A stretch of DNA of 64,000 nucleotides, taken from assembly GCA_009801085.1 (NCBI GenBank), contig VNWV01000004.1, positions 3,038,001 through 3,102,000 on the forward strand, in the 5' to 3' direction. Numbering within the stretch: the first letter of the stretch is position 1; the number at the start of each line of letters is the position of its first letter. This DNA comes from Lasiodiplodia sp. COLG20 (taxonomy: Eukaryota > Ascomycota > Dothideomycetes > Botryosphaeriales > Botryosphaeriaceae). A program made the translations under genes and the position numbers. Shown here in pieces: positions 23,174 to 34,460 of this stretch. The notes below the pieces were generated by a model. The model worked only from the letters and a program-made list of their open reading frames with translations. It was not told the origin of the DNA and searched no databases.

Positions 23174-24820
23174 ATGAGCATGGACGCTGGAGGTCTTGCT
23201 CAAATGACCTACAACAACAACTTTGCCTCCAATGGAGGCATCGGTGTCCCCACTCCCTCCTTCGCTTCGCGCGGCAAGGGTAACCACCTGAAGCGTCTCA
23301 GCGCTGCCGCACCTCCCAAGATCGGCTCCATCAGCGAGCATCCCGTCAACGACCAGCCGACCCCCAGGACCAGCCGCGGCCATCTCCTCGCTGGCCTGCG
23401 CACCGCCCCCAAGACCCCTGGTGCTGTTCCCCAGTCTGCTCCCTACAACCAGAACCAGTTCGGCGGCATGGGTAACTCCAAGCAAGCCGGCTACAACGCT
23501 GGTTCCGGCTACGGTGCTCCCCAGACTGCCATTGGTTCTGGCTTCCCCATGGGCCATCAGAACCAGTATGGTCTGAACGCTGGTCGCCAGATCTACTCTC
23601 TTCCCGAGCAGGTGCTTGCTCCTCCGTCTGTCCAGTTCGACCATGAGGATCCTACCGACATGGACCCCAACCTGGCTGCTCAGCTCATGGCTACCGAGCT
23701 GTACCTTCAACAGCGTCAGCAGCAGCTTCAGCAGCAACTGCTCAGCCTTACCGCTCAGCAGTTTGCTGGCATGAACCTCAACGGCGGTAACATGCGCCAG
23801 CAGTACCCCATGACTCCCATGACCCCTCAGTCGGGTTTCTACGGCCAGCAGTTCCACCAGCAGCAGCAGCATCAGCAGCAGCAGGAGATGCCGGCTGGCC
23901 TCCAGGTCGTTTACAACCCGGCCACCGGCCAGTACCAGTACGTCATGGACCAGAGCGTGCAGCCGCCGCAGCTCTCCGACTCGCCGCCGCCGCCTACCCC
24001 GAGCTTCACCAACTCGCCGCCCAAGTCCGGAACGCCTTTCCGCCAGTCTCCCCCGAATGAGAGGCAGAACCCGTTCGAGCGTAACTCGCGCAATTCTCGG
24101 AGCACTTCTCCCCCTAAGAAGTCTTCGTCTCCTCCGATCGACGTGGCTCCTCTGCCGCCGCCTTCGGCCAATGCTTTCCGTCGCGGTCACAAGAAGAATG
24201 TTGCTTCTCTGACGCTGAATAACCTCGAGTCGAACGAGGGTCCCAAGTCTGCTTTCGTCCGCTCCGTCGGCTTCCCTCAAACGCCCATGACCGGCACTTT
24301 CGGTCCTGGCCAAGCTCGTGCTGGAGAGCACCCCGCTCGCCAGCCCCGTGGTCCGCCGCCGCTTGAGGAGCTCCAGGCCGCTCCTACCGCCAAGCACGAG
24401 GGCAGCAAGAACTTTGCGTCCCGTCAGCGCCGTTCGGCCGTGCGCAACCTCGTGCGCGCTGGTATCGAGCGCCGTGGTGTGCGTAGCGGCAGCGGTGGCT
24501 GTGGTACTCCGGTTAGCGAGGCCGACATCAGCTTCCCTGTTTCTTCCGACAACGACTCGGACAGCGTCCGCAGTGGTAGCCTCTCTGGCAAGCCTAGCAT
24601 CGGCAGCCTCCGTGCTGCGGCTAGTGGAGCCATTGGCTCGGAGAGGAAGGCCTCGAAGGAGCGCCTGCGGGAGAGGACTGGAAGCGATGGTTGGACTGCC
24701 AACACGCTGAGCAGCGATGAGGACCTCGTTGAGGTTGTCGTTGAGGAGTCCAAGGGCAGGAAGAAGACACCGATGCTGGTGCTCACCAACGCCGAAAAGC
24801 GCAAGAGCTCCATGTTCTAA
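23174..24820 (+). CDS. Unknown Gln/Pro/Ser-rich protein, conserved-looking C-terminal half
   Basis: Single-exon gene of 548 aa starting MSMDAGGLAQMTYNNNFASN. Residues 175-245 are Gln-rich (LQQRQQQLQQQLLSL, then QQFHQQQQHQQQQ). Residues 255-340 are Pro/Ser-rich with several SPPK-type motifs. Part of the C-terminal half looks structured: about residues 395-435 (PPPLEELQAAPTAKHEGSKN, then FASRQRRSAVRNLVRAGIERR). The tail is Ser-rich and ends KKTPMLVLTNAEKRKSSMF. C- and T-biased codon choice and the long leader suggest strong expression. I do not recognise a domain; the composition is that of a regulatory or RNA-granule-type protein, but that is inference. The 563-aa frame on the other strand is an antisense shadow. 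Confidence 0.8.
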   Translation: MSMDAGGLAQMTYNNNFASNGGIGVPTPSFASRGKGNHLKRLSAAAPPKIGSISEHPVNDQPTPRTSRGHLLAGLRTAPKTPGAVPQSAPYNQNQFGGMGNSKQAGYNAGSGYGAPQTAIGSGFPMGHQNQYGLNAGRQIYSLPEQVLAPPSVQFDHEDPTDMDPNLAAQLMATELYLQQRQQQLQQQLLSLTAQQFAGMNLNGGNMRQQYPMTPMTPQSGFYGQQFHQQQQHQQQQEMPAGLQVVYNPATGQYQYVMDQSVQPPQLSDSPPPPTPSFTNSPPKSGTPFRQSPPNERQNPFERNSRNSRSTSPPKKSSSPPIDVAPLPPPSANAFRRGHKKNVASLTLNNLESNEGPKSAFVRSVGFPQTPMTGTFGPGQARAGEHPARQPRGPPPLEELQAAPTAKHEGSKNFASRQRRSAVRNLVRAGIERRGVRSGSGGCGTPVSEADISFPVSSDNDSDSVRSGSLSGKPSIGSLRAAASGAIGSERKASKERLRERTGSDGWTANTLSSDEDLVEVVVEESKGRKKTPMLVLTNAEKRKSSMF

Positions 24821-25927
24821 GGAGAAGGAGCTAAGCAAGAGTGGCAGAAGCCATCGAGAATGATATCACTGCTCCGGAGCTGTGATTACGATCTCGACGC
24901 TGTGTATACACGTCGTGGCCGCCGAGCCGCAAGCTTTTTACGGCCTTTCATGATTACTCTTGATTACTCTTTTGCGTTGTCGATTCGATTACTTTCTTTG
25001 GTGGCACGACTGCTTTATGTTTTCACCTGCCCACCAAAGCCCACATACCCCTGGGCTCTTACATTTTACCTTCTCATTGCACTTTTTAACGTGTTCGATT
25101 TTTTCTTTTTTCGTTTAATGCACAATGTCTGGCTTTCTGGGTTGCGAAACTGGGAAATGGGGGTACGGAACAGAGCACTTTCTTTCACTCGATCGAAGTA
25201 CATGGGTAAGAAGGATATCGAGTATTTGAGTACTCCGACTTGGCTGAGCCGGGTCGGAGTCTTGGACCACTTCGCTCTTTCATCTCCTTCGTTGAGTCTG
25301 TATGGTTTCTCTCTATTTTTTCTGCAATGATACGGAAGGGGGTTGAAGCACCTGGTGGAGGCGCTTCAAAAGAAAAGAAAAACGTGGATGAAGTCAGCCA
25401 AGGCGGGCATCTAGCTCTGGAAGATGGGAAGATGGTCGTCTTCAGCGCCCCTCGTTGGGAAGCTGCGGAGTCTCACTCCTTTTGCTGTTCACTTCAGGTA
25501 TAGGAGGCTGTAAAGGGCGGTTCCTAGGATGAATGCAATGTTTGACGTGAATATTGGCTTCCGTGCTTGGTGATCAGTGGGACGTTATAATGAAAAATAG
25601 ATGAAATGTCATCAAGCACGGTGAAAGCACAGAGTGAGCACGGATTTAAGAGGTTCGTGCTCAGGGAGTAACGTCAGGGCTTCTTCGTACCCGGGATGAC
25701 GGACGGAGGGGCACCTGCACCCGTGAAAATCACCCCGCCCTATTTTTGACCCCCGACCTTGCGCAACCCTTTGACCTCATGTTCTTGTCGCGACGCTCTG
25801 ACCTCACCAAATTCATATCACTTTAAAATTCAATCCACGCCATCATCACGCGTACACACCCCCCTTCCACCGTCGTCGAATCCGTCGTCATATCGCCACC
25901 GAAAACATCCCTCACCCACCGTCCACC
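24821..25927. other. Intergenic region
   Basis: 3' flank of the upstream gene and promoter of Bud32. The frame at 24860-25330 encodes hydrophobic residues only because the DNA is T-rich. A CT/CA-rich leader precedes the ATG at 25928. Confidence 0.4.
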
Positions 25928-26981
25928 ATGGCGACCGTGGGCACGCACGCCCTCCCGACCATCTTCGCGCCTCCTCCTGCTGCGCCCGCGCAGCAGAGCT
26001 CTGATTCCTCCTCCTCACCCGCCGCACCCGCCGCTGCACCCTCGCCCTATGAAGCCCCGCAGATCATAACGCAAGGCGCCGAGGCGCTCGTGTACCGCAC
26101 GTCGTTCCTGTCGCCGGGGACACCTGCGATTCTCAAGCACCGGCCGGCCAAGCCGTACAGGCACCCGACGCTCGATCGGCGGTTGACGAAGCAGCGCATC
26201 TTGGCCGAGGCGCGCACGCTGGTGCGGCTGCGGCGCGAGGGCGTGCAGGTGCCGGGTGTGTTGGCTTGCGATTGGGATGGTGAGTCTTGTTTGTTCTTCG
26301 TTTGCGGGGGGAGATAAAGGGCAATGGTTGGGATGGGGTAGTTTTTGGGGGATTGGACGAATTGATGGCTAATTGGCATGTCTTACAGCGGGATGGCTGC
26401 TCATGGAGTACATCCCCGGCCACACCATCCGCGCGTGCTTGGACCGCTACCTCCACGCCGCCGTCGCGTCGACGGCCGATCTGCCGCCGCCCGTCGCTGA
26501 GGAAGGACCGGAAGGTGCTGCTACTACAACAACAGCAACGGACAACGGGGAAGAGACGCAGAAAGGCGCCATCGACGAGGACGCGGTGCCCGAGCTGTGG
26601 GACCTGATGACGCGCGTGGGGCGCGCGGTCGGGCGCATGCACAGCGTCGGTGTCGTGCACGGCGACCTGACGACGAGCAACCTGATGCTGCGCACGGCGT
26701 CGTCGGCGGAGACGGCGGTCGACGCGCATCCGGAGAACGCGCTGGACGGCACGGTCACGATCATCGATTTCGGCTTGGCGGGCGCGACGATTCAGGATGA
26801 GGACAAGGCGGTCGATCTATACGTGCTGGAGCGCGCGTTCGGTAGCACGCATCCCGCGGCTGAGCCGCTGTTTAGGGAGGTGCTGAGGGCGTATGGGGAC
26901 AGCTATAAGGGGGCGAAGGTGGTGCTGAAGAGGTTGGAGGATGTGAGGATGAGGGGGAGGAAGAGGAGTATGCTTGGTTAA
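25928..26981 (+). CDS. BUD32: EKC/KEOPS complex kinase Bud32
   Basis: Atypical small protein kinase/ATPase of the KEOPS complex, which makes t6A in tRNA and supports telomere upkeep. Predicted exons are 25928-26279 and 26389-26981 (314 aa), phase-1 intron with GTGAGT and TTACAG ends. Motifs in order: nucleotide-binding GAEALVYR, Lys near residue 69 in AILKHRPAKPYRHPTLD, RRLTKQRILAEARTL, GWLLMEYIPG, catalytic HGDLTTSNLM near 208, and the metal-binding IDFGLAG near 243. The C-terminus is basic (RMRGRKRSMLG), as in the family. The N-terminal 40 residues are Ala/Pro/Ser-rich. A roughly 45-residue low-complexity insertion sits after ACLDRYLHAA in the C-lobe. Both make this protein longer than the usual 220-260 aa. 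Confidence 0.93.
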
Positions 26982-27202
26982 ATGCGAGGGTGAAGCATGC
27001 GGTGGAGTCACGAAGTGTTCACGGATGATGGGACGAGACCTTGGAAAGTGATTTGATCTTTTGCGTCTGGATATCAAAGAATACCCTGAGAGTATGTATA
27101 GGCCATGGAAAGACGACATGAAACGCCTGCTTCCTTTTTTTCCTTTTTCGAGATTGAGCAACTTGTCACGTCACGTCTGGGGGAAAAAATAAACAAGAAA
27201 AA

Positions 27203-27222
27203 GAGAGAGAGAGAGAGAGAGA
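27203..27222. repeat. GA microsatellite
   Basis: A run of about ten GA dinucleotides flanked by A/G-rich sequence. It lies just past the stop codon of the minus-strand gene at 27234-28160, so probably in its 3' untranslated region. Confidence 0.8.
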
Positions 27223-27233
27223 AAGAAAGAACG

Positions 27234-28160
27234 TCAAAGCAGAAACTGCCGGAACGTAGCGCCATACCTTCCCCTGGACCTCCTTCTCCTCCGCCTCATC
27301 CTACTCCGCCTCTCGAAGACCCAACTGCCGCCATCCGGCCCGTAGTGGACGGCCTCATCCTCGTGCCAGCCTCCGCCGCCGCCCCGCATCAGATCCAACT
27401 CGTCCAGCTCGCCAATGATCCTACCTCCGCCGCCGCCACCGCGATTGTGCTGGCGCGTCAGCCAGTAGTCCTCGTCGTTGGGGTAGTAGTTGTTCCGGCC
27501 GCTGCAGCCGCTGCGCTCGAGGTGGTCGGGCCAGCTGGCGAAGCATTGCCGGCAGCAGGCGCAGTGCAGGCTGTTGCGGCTCTTGTGCGCGGTCAGCAGG
27601 TAGGGCGTGTCGAAGCGGTAGTCGCAGTGGCGGCATTGGGTGTTGGAGTCGATGGTGACGGTGTGGTGGTGGTGGCGGTGGTGGTTGTTGTCGTCGTCGT
27701 CGATGCGGGGGAAGATGATGGGGTGGTGGTTGTCGGGGCCGCCGGACGAGGAGGAGGAGGAGGAGGAGTTGGGGTAGACGTTCATGTGGATGGTGGCGTT
27801 GAAGGTGGCGCCGGCGTGGACGTGGATGGGCGGGTAGCCTGAGGGTGTGAGCGTCAGGTGGGTGGTTCACGGGTTTATGGCTAATTTTAGTTCTTCTTGT
27901 TGCTTTTTGGTTTTTGCTTTTGTGATGGTGATGGTGCAGGTGAAAAGAGAAGGGTAGAACGCACCTGCGTTGGTTGAGCCGTTCAACTGTTGTGTTGTGT
28001 ATCCTGCTTGGCTTGGGTGGAGGCCGTATTGCGCAGCTAGGTTCCTGGTGCCGCGGGAGACCGGGATCATGAGTTGGTCGTGGTAATAGTCCATTGGGTC
28101 TGAAAGGTCAAGGCGCGACAAACCATGACGGTTGTAAGTGTAGGGCCCGGGCAATGCCAT
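27234..28160 (-). CDS. C2H2-like zinc-finger protein
   Basis: Predicted exons in transcript order are 28160-27965 and 27838-27234 (266 aa), phase-1 intron with GTGCGT donor, CTGAC branch and CTCAG acceptor. The first exon begins MALPGPYTYNRHGLSRLDLS. After a Ser run and a His-rich stretch (HHRHHHHTVTID), residues about 135-180 hold CRHCDYRFDTPYLLTAHK followed by CACCRQCFASWPDHLERSGC. This is two adjacent C-x2-C units with downstream His/Cys, resembling degenerate C2H2 fingers. The C-terminus is Gly-rich, then strongly basic (RRSRMRRRRRRSRGR), which could serve as a nuclear localisation or nucleic-acid-binding segment. Function is unknown. Confidence 0.65.
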
Positions 28161-30374
28161 AGTGAAAATTGCCAGAAATTACAGGTGATTGGCAGCTTCA
28201 CGGTATCCTGAAACGCGAATGGAGGACGGGAGCGGGAACGGGGCGAGGGCGGGCCGGGGCGAAAGGTTAATAAGAAGACGGCAGAAGTTCAGCCTCGTTA
28301 GGTCACAGGTATCGGCGGAGGGCGGTTGCCCGGATAGTTGTACAGCCTTGCATGACCACGTCAGCCGGGGGGTAACCGGTGAAAGTGGGCGCTGCTCTGG
28401 GGCCACGAGTTCGTGCAGAATATCTGCAGGTTTTCTGAGTGGATAATGTTGCCTAAAGGAACATGCTAGCCTTGACAGGGGTTTCGTTGGTCCATTTATG
28501 AAGGAGTCTCCCAGCCGCGGTCGCCAAGTCCGTTTTTGACGATGAGATGAATGATTATCAACGGTTGCAGGTAAGCTCGCCTACCGCTTCAAAAGGTAAA
28601 CACTCAGAAAGTAACACTGTGGCTCAAGGCCGTAGTCTGTTCTAAGGGGAAACTTTACCAAGAATAAGCATAACTTGGCTTGTGCCGATTATTTCTCGAA
28701 AGGTACTTCGTCTCCAAACTCTTCCTGGGCCGGAGTAGACACCGATCGCATGGGTAACCTCGTCGGAACGAACCGAACACTTTGCGATATGCCCGGGAAC
28801 AATTGGTATGAAAGGTTGGTTCCATGGTATCGGAAGTATGCTAATGAGTGGTTGTAGCCTGCAGGGCTGATGACGCTGATATTATGGCGTCGGTTTCGCA
28901 AAGTCAAATGACGTCGAGCTTACCGCTCTCCTTTGCCGATTCGAAAGCTCAAGTCCAGCCCGCCAGTGGGCAGTGAGATGGTTGACTGGCCAGTAAGTGA
29001 ACGCTCGACAGATCTGAGTCAAAGAATCGGTAGAGATAGGCAGTATTCAGTTGGCTGATCGTGGAGCTGCAGGTATTGATGACTGGTCTTTCGTAGACCA
29101 TTGGCTCTGCAGCCTCGTTCTCTTATCTTGGACCACCGCCATTCTGTTGCAAAAAGAGAAGCCATAAAACCGAGGCCATGTTAAGTAGAAGAGAAGGAAG
29201 ATGAAATTTATATTTGTATGACATGATTTCAGGCAGGATGATGGCCGTTGTGGAGGATCAAGAGACTATAAGCCGGCTGTTACAAGCAGATCGCGTGCTT
29301 ACGTCTTGAGATAAGTTGGTACAGCATCCGAGAACATTGGCAATCGCAATCACCGTGGATAGCAGGCAACAATGACAGGCTCAAGTGGCAGATGCTGATT
29401 ATTTCACAGTTCAAGTCGGAGTTGAGTGGGACGAAACTGGAATGATCGACTGCCCCAGACCCGTGTTGGCCCGTGCACCCGTCGCTTCCCCATCACACCC
29501 TGCATCAAATGACGCCTGCCACTACCGCTGTCTCTCATTTCGATGAAACGCGCCCCCGAGCACCAAACCTCTTCCAGAGATGTCCTCGAATAGAACACGC
29601 ACAGCAACGAGTTCTCGGAAAGCTGAAGCTATCGAAGAGACGGCGGTCTTCGTGCCGTGCCGAAAACTGTGCCGAGAACCGCGCCGGAACCACCGCCGTT
29701 GTTGAGCCTCAAAGCACAGTCCTTACTTCGGCCCAATTGCACCGCTGGGGGCCAAAAAATAGCACAGAACGCTGGAGCCCGAGTCCACACCGCTCTATTC
29801 GCAAAGGAAATCCTCTTTTCCAGTCGGCCATGAGCAATGACCTGCGTCATTCAAATGCTCGTCTGACCGTGAGGCCATCACCCGTCAATCGTCTATCGAG
29901 CTAAGGCCTGCACCACGGCCTTTGGTGCTTACAATACCTCCGGCATCATGCCGGACATTGGGAGGCTTGCCTCCGATGGCCCACTGGCACACGTCCCTTA
30001 GGCTCAAAAATAAACACTCCGCCCCCAATCTGCCAAGCTGCAGCCACACCGCGCTCTACTCCTAACTCTCTCATTCGTCCATCCGCTGCATCGATCTCCA
30101 CAATGCTGGCCATGGCTTCAACCTGAGGATGCGCTTTTGCCCAGACTGTCCTGCCGCCTGTTGGTGGCTTCGTTGCCGTCCCCTCAGTTACCCAATTTAG
30201 GATTTGGTGCCACGAAGGATGAAAATCCATGCATACCCGCCTACTCGAGACGAGAGATAGATATGCTCATCGCCCCCTCCAGCCTTCTCAAAGAGCCGCA
30301 AGCCCTTTGACGGCATTTGACCGCACTAGCAGCAATCTGCACCTTTCCGGCACCATCTTGAGCAAGAAGCAATC
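28161..30374. other. Gene-poor region
   Basis: AT-richer than the flanking genes. The only frames with some protein-like character are 28675-28857 (+) and 29946-30230 (-, 94 aa, containing GVAAAWQIGGGVFIFEPKGR), neither with clear support. No repeat or RNA gene was recognised. Confidence 0.35.
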
Positions 30375-32015
30375 ATGCGCGCTCGAGGATGGGCTTCAGT
30401 GCTTCAGGCGCTCCTTGTGGGACGCGTCTTGGCTGGTAAGCCTTGCAAACTCTCTATACGACTCAGAACATGCTGACTCGTCTCGGAGCAGACGACTGTT
30501 CCACGACAGTGACGGTTACCACGGCCGCTCCCGCTATGGCATCGTGCGCCACTTTCTCTGGAGACGTCGTGGTAGCCTCAACCTTCAGTGGAGTCGTCAA
30601 CATGACGGGCGTTGAAACAATCGTTGGACGTGTTATTGCGACAAGCGTTCCGAGCCTCGAAGGCATCCGCCTACCAGCATTAGTTTCGGCCGAAGGAATT
30701 GAAGTGTCGGATGCACCCGCATTCAATACCTTTGACTTTGGTCTTGACAGCAGTGCCGATTACGCTAGCCTGGGTGATGTTGAGTTTAGCAATCTCGGTG
30801 CTCTCCCCGGCTACACATTCGCATACATCAACGGCCTGGGTAACCTTACCTTCGATAACGTGTCCAGCGACTACTTGTGGTTCCAATGGGAGGCATCAAA
30901 TGTCGCCATGCAGGACCTTGTCCTGGTTAACAACCCTCTGCTCGAGAACGTGTCGATCCCCCTCGTGTCAGCACAAGAGCTATCAGTTACGAGTAACAGC
31001 GTCATGGGATGGCTCGGCATGGATTACGTGACGGAAATCAGCGCCGCAACCATCACTGCCAACCCGTCCATGACGAGCGTTGAGCTTCCTTCTCTTACTG
31101 CTGTCGCCGGTGACTTCATTTTGCACGCTGACCACAACGTTTATCTCGACCTCAACTCCAGGTCAGTATTGTGAAGCATCACTTCTACGCCAAAGGCTAA
31201 CAGGTCACAGCATGCTCAAGAGTGTCGGTGGAAACATCGAGCTGGTAGGAGATATCTCCTGGTCGTTCGACGAAGACGTCGTCGTCAACGGCACCGTGAC
31301 CGTCACCTATGACGCATCCGCCGGCGACGAGTACAAGTGCAGCGAGATCACGCCCGGAGTGCTGACCATCACCTGCAACGGCGACATCCTCTCCGCCTCG
31401 TCCACCGGCGCCGGCGGCACCGTCACCGTCACGGCCGGCGCAGGCAACGGCGCCGCCAGCGCCCACGCCTCCAGCACCGGTTCGTCCTCAGCCGCCACCG
31501 CCTCGTCCGGCCTCTCCTCAACCGCGAAGATCGGCATCGGCCTCGGCGTCGCGCTCGGCGTCATCGGCATCGTCGCCATCATCGCCGCCATCCTCCTCAT
31601 GCTGCGCCTGCGCAAGAAGCGCGCCGCGTCCAGAGACGGACCAGGCGACGGCCCAGGCCAGCCCGGAGGCATCCCGCTGAGCGAGCAGAAGCTGCCGCCG
31701 CCGTACTCGACGTCGCTGTGGAGAGGGTTTTCGACCAAGAAGAAGTCCGGCACCGGGTCTGCTGAACCCATGATGCCGGGCCAGGATGGTGTGGATGCGC
31801 AGGGTATGCCGATCCAGCAGGGCCCGCAGGAGCTGCATGGCAGCGAGGGTGTGACGGCGCATGAGTTGGAGAGCCCGCGGATGAATCAGGCGGGCTTCGC
31901 GCCCATGGCGGTGCAGGGTCAGCCGCAGCAGCCGCCTGTGGAGATGGAGGGTGATCACAATTGGCGGAGGTCGGAGCTCATGGCGGAGCCTGTTGTTGTG
32001 AATCAGGCGCGTTGA
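30375..32015 (+). CDS. Ecm33-like cell-surface protein with transmembrane anchor
   Basis: Predicted exons are 30375-30435, 30492-31161 and 31211-32015 (511 aa); junctions are GTAAGC/GAGCAG and GTCAGT/TCACAG. A signal peptide (MRARGWASVLQALLVGRVLA) is split from the mature part by the first intron. The ectodomain, residues about 25-300, has short leucine-rich L-domain-type repeats (alternating turns such as LEGIRLPALVSAEGIEVSD) like Ecm33/Sps2 wall proteins. A Ser/Ala/Gly/Thr-rich stalk leads to one strong transmembrane helix (IGIGLGVALGVIGIVAIIAA) with a basic stop-transfer RLRKKRA. The cytoplasmic tail of about 130 residues is Pro/Gln/Gly-rich. Unlike classical Ecm33 there is no GPI signal, so a surface sensor or adhesin role is possible; that is inference. 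Confidence 0.82.
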
Positions 32016-32311
32016 GATGATGAAAAGGACAGGAAGTGAAAGATTTGCATGACTGTATATATTATGATACCCGTAGATGAAGGAATACGTATATAATGAT
32101 CGAAGTTACTGCGTCATTCGCAGAAAGTTAATCACGTAAAAGCATAAAACTTTGTGTTAAGCTTAAAGTTTATAGGTGACGTCTATCGTATATGGCAGGG
32201 ATACCAGGGCCGTACTCACGAAGACAGGGCGTTCTTCCTCTTCCGTATCATCAGAAGAAAGAAACGCAGAGAGTACGTCCTCAATAGCGGTGGCGGTAGC
32301 GTCATCCAGAT

Positions 32312-34036
32312 CTATATCATCTTCTTCATCTTCATCCTCCTCATCGGAAAGATCGTTTTCATTCTGATTCTGATTGAAAGAGCTGGAAATCCCACCGGAC
32401 TGAAGACCCTTACTAAGGTGAAAGTTCTTAGGACGCTGAGAGCCCGGAGTGGGGCGCTGAGAGCCTCGAAGCGGCCTTGAAACGGGTCTTGAATCTGATG
32501 CTGAAATGCAAGCCGATCTTGCCTCCACACTTCCAGCTTCTCCCTCCGTATAGCCCGACATACATTTTGTCGAACTACTTTGGAAGTAGCCTTGACCTCG
32601 TGTCCTTGCTTGCGGAGCCGCTTGTCAGCTTCGCTGGTGTTGACATTAATCTGCGGCGGCGCGTCTTTGACGAAGACTGGAGCCAAAGGGTCTTGAAACT
32701 CAGACTTCCCCCGAGCGTTGTAGTCATATCGATGAGCAGCGCCAACATAATCAGCCGTAACATCGTGATTCAAAGCGCGATTGGTATGTCCAGCTGCAGC
32801 GGCGACGGTACGGGTGGTGATACCGTGAGAGTTCTGTCCAGCTAAGCTATAAGCGACCTCGCGAATAGCTCTACGTCTGATATCGTGAGAAGTAATGTGC
32901 GTGAGGACACCCGCGGCAGGGAAAAGTTTTTTGACAGTACCTGCAACCTGATTCTGTGAGGCTGGCTTCAATGGGATGATACCGGTACTGCGCGGGTGAA
33001 ATGCGAGGAGGACAGGAGCGCTAGGACTGGTCCAGAGCACCTGGCGGCTAGGACGAAGACGAGTTTGCTGCATAAGCTCTTCAATGTTGGATGGGCTGTT
33101 GGCGACGGCATTGGTCCTCGGAGCGTGGATGAGAACCATAGCCACAGGACAGGCCCAATTCCACTGGAGATCATCCAGAGGCTCGAAGGAGCGGGTGTAG
33201 TCGTCCCAGGTAATTTGTGGCCTTTCGTGAACTCCAGGACGACACGCATGCGGATGTCTTTGATTGATGGTGATGGTGATGTGTTTCCATTGGAGATATT
33301 GATCACCGGAGTAGCTGCCAGCGAGTGCGAGATCCCCGCTGCGAGCACCAGTTGCCGTGAGGAGGGTGAGAGAGAGAGCTCGCGAGATAACACAATCCCA
33401 ACTTCGCGTACCATCCATCATGGCAGTCTCAATGTGAATCCGGACAACCCGCGCAACGAGCGCGGTGCCAACCCACTCACGTTTGCGCCAGACCCCATTG
33501 GTCAAACGTCCCTCAAGAACTGCAGCGTTGAAAAAGGAATGTAGCTGAAGGACACCATGTTGGGTCCACTTGAAGTTGGGGTAGGTGAGAACCAGGTAAT
33601 TGAGCAGGTAGGTAATGTGTCCTTGAATTGTTGAGACGCTCGGTGCTGGTTTCGAAGGCGGAGGACGCACGCGGTTGGCGAGGACGGTAGCGAGACGAAG
33701 GATGGCTGTTGTGTCTGGAGGATTTTGATCCGTAAATCTGTTGTTCAATGTTAACGAAATAAACGGGATAGAAGAATAGGAAACTAATTGAAGATTATGC
33801 GTGGTACAAAACACCCTCCAGACTCTTGCCACAAATTCAATATGGTACTGCGTCGTCGGCGTCTTCTTCTTCAGCTTCTGGCGTTGAAGAACTGACTTTG
33901 AAGCTTTTCAATCTTCCACCCAGTTCTCTTGCATCCTCACTCTGTATTGTTGTCCTGCTTGAGACTCCGTGGGTGATTCATGATCGGAAGGAGTATCATC
34001 AGGATCGCTGTCGAAGGCAGCGTAGGGATCCGCCAT
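32312..34036 (-). pseudogene. Tyrosine-recombinase-like transposase, probably disrupted
   Basis: Minus-strand frame with the tyrosine-recombinase signature in order: TATGARSGDLALAG (box I Arg, near 33333-33352), HDIRRRAI (H-x-x-R, near 32871-32886), and AGHTNRALNHDVTADYV with the candidate nucleophile Tyr near 32750. Fungal Crypton elements and DUF3435 'captain' recombinases use this chemistry; which group this belongs to is uncertain. The same frame extends back to an ATG at 34036 (MADPYAAFDSDPDD) but is interrupted by TGA at 33908-33910. The stop may be a real mutation (a TGG to TGA change would fit RIP) or may lie in a 45-nt in-frame intron beginning GTGAGG. At the 3' end another frame carries an acidic tail (DEEDEDEEDDIDLDD), suggesting a second frameshift or intron near 32450-32560. 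Confidence 0.6.
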
Positions 34037-34140
34037 GATTGGAGAGAGACTGAGCGAAGAACACGGAAGAGTAGCTGGAACGGGGCATAGACACAGACGT
34101 TGACGGTGAAGCAGCTGGTAGACAGAAGATATGGCGCGCC

Positions 34141-34260
34141 GTGAACAACCAGGATATGGCGCACAGTAAAAGGCGGAAGCCTGAACGACCAAGATGCGAC
34201 ACGCAAGTGAAGTTGAAACCGTGAACAACCAAGATGTGAAAATCGGTACAGTCGATAGCG
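34141..34260. repeat. Three-copy 40-bp tandem repeat
   Basis: Units begin at 34141, 34181 and 34221. Each starts with GTGAACAACC (CTGAACGACC in the middle unit) followed by (A)AGATG or GGATATG. The period is exactly 40 bp, but the second halves of the units have diverged. It lies about 100 bp upstream of the recombinase start codon. Confidence 0.6.
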
Positions 34261-34418
34261 AGAATGAAGTAACGCAGCGACGCGCGTGCTCTGATCCGAC
34301 AGAGGTGGCGCGAGGACTTTGGTGTGGTGTTTAAGGAGTTGAAGGGGAGGCGCGCGCGATGAGGCAGGCGCGGCGGCCTTAGGTACAATAACTTCAGCTG
34401 CCCATGGCATGACCTCCC

Positions 34419-34438
34419 AAAAAAAAAAAAAAAAAAAC
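34419..34438. repeat. Poly-A tract
   Basis: About 20 consecutive A on the plus strand, some 400 bp upstream of the recombinase gene. It could mark an element edge or a simple slippage tract. Confidence 0.7.
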
Positions 34439-34460
34439 ATGCTAGCCATCGGCTGCGAGA

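Noticed and set aside
23147..24838. 563-aa open frame on the minus strand
   Set aside because: Exactly antisense to the 548-aa gene; composed of Leu, Arg, Gly and Val from reversed biased codons.
24860..25330. 156-aa frame that looks like a membrane protein
   Set aside because: Hydrophobicity comes from T-rich 3' flank DNA; no start context or conserved features.
27105..27842. 245-aa plus-strand Val/Ala/Gly-rich frame
   Set aside because: Antisense to the spliced C2H2-like gene and made of low-complexity repeats.
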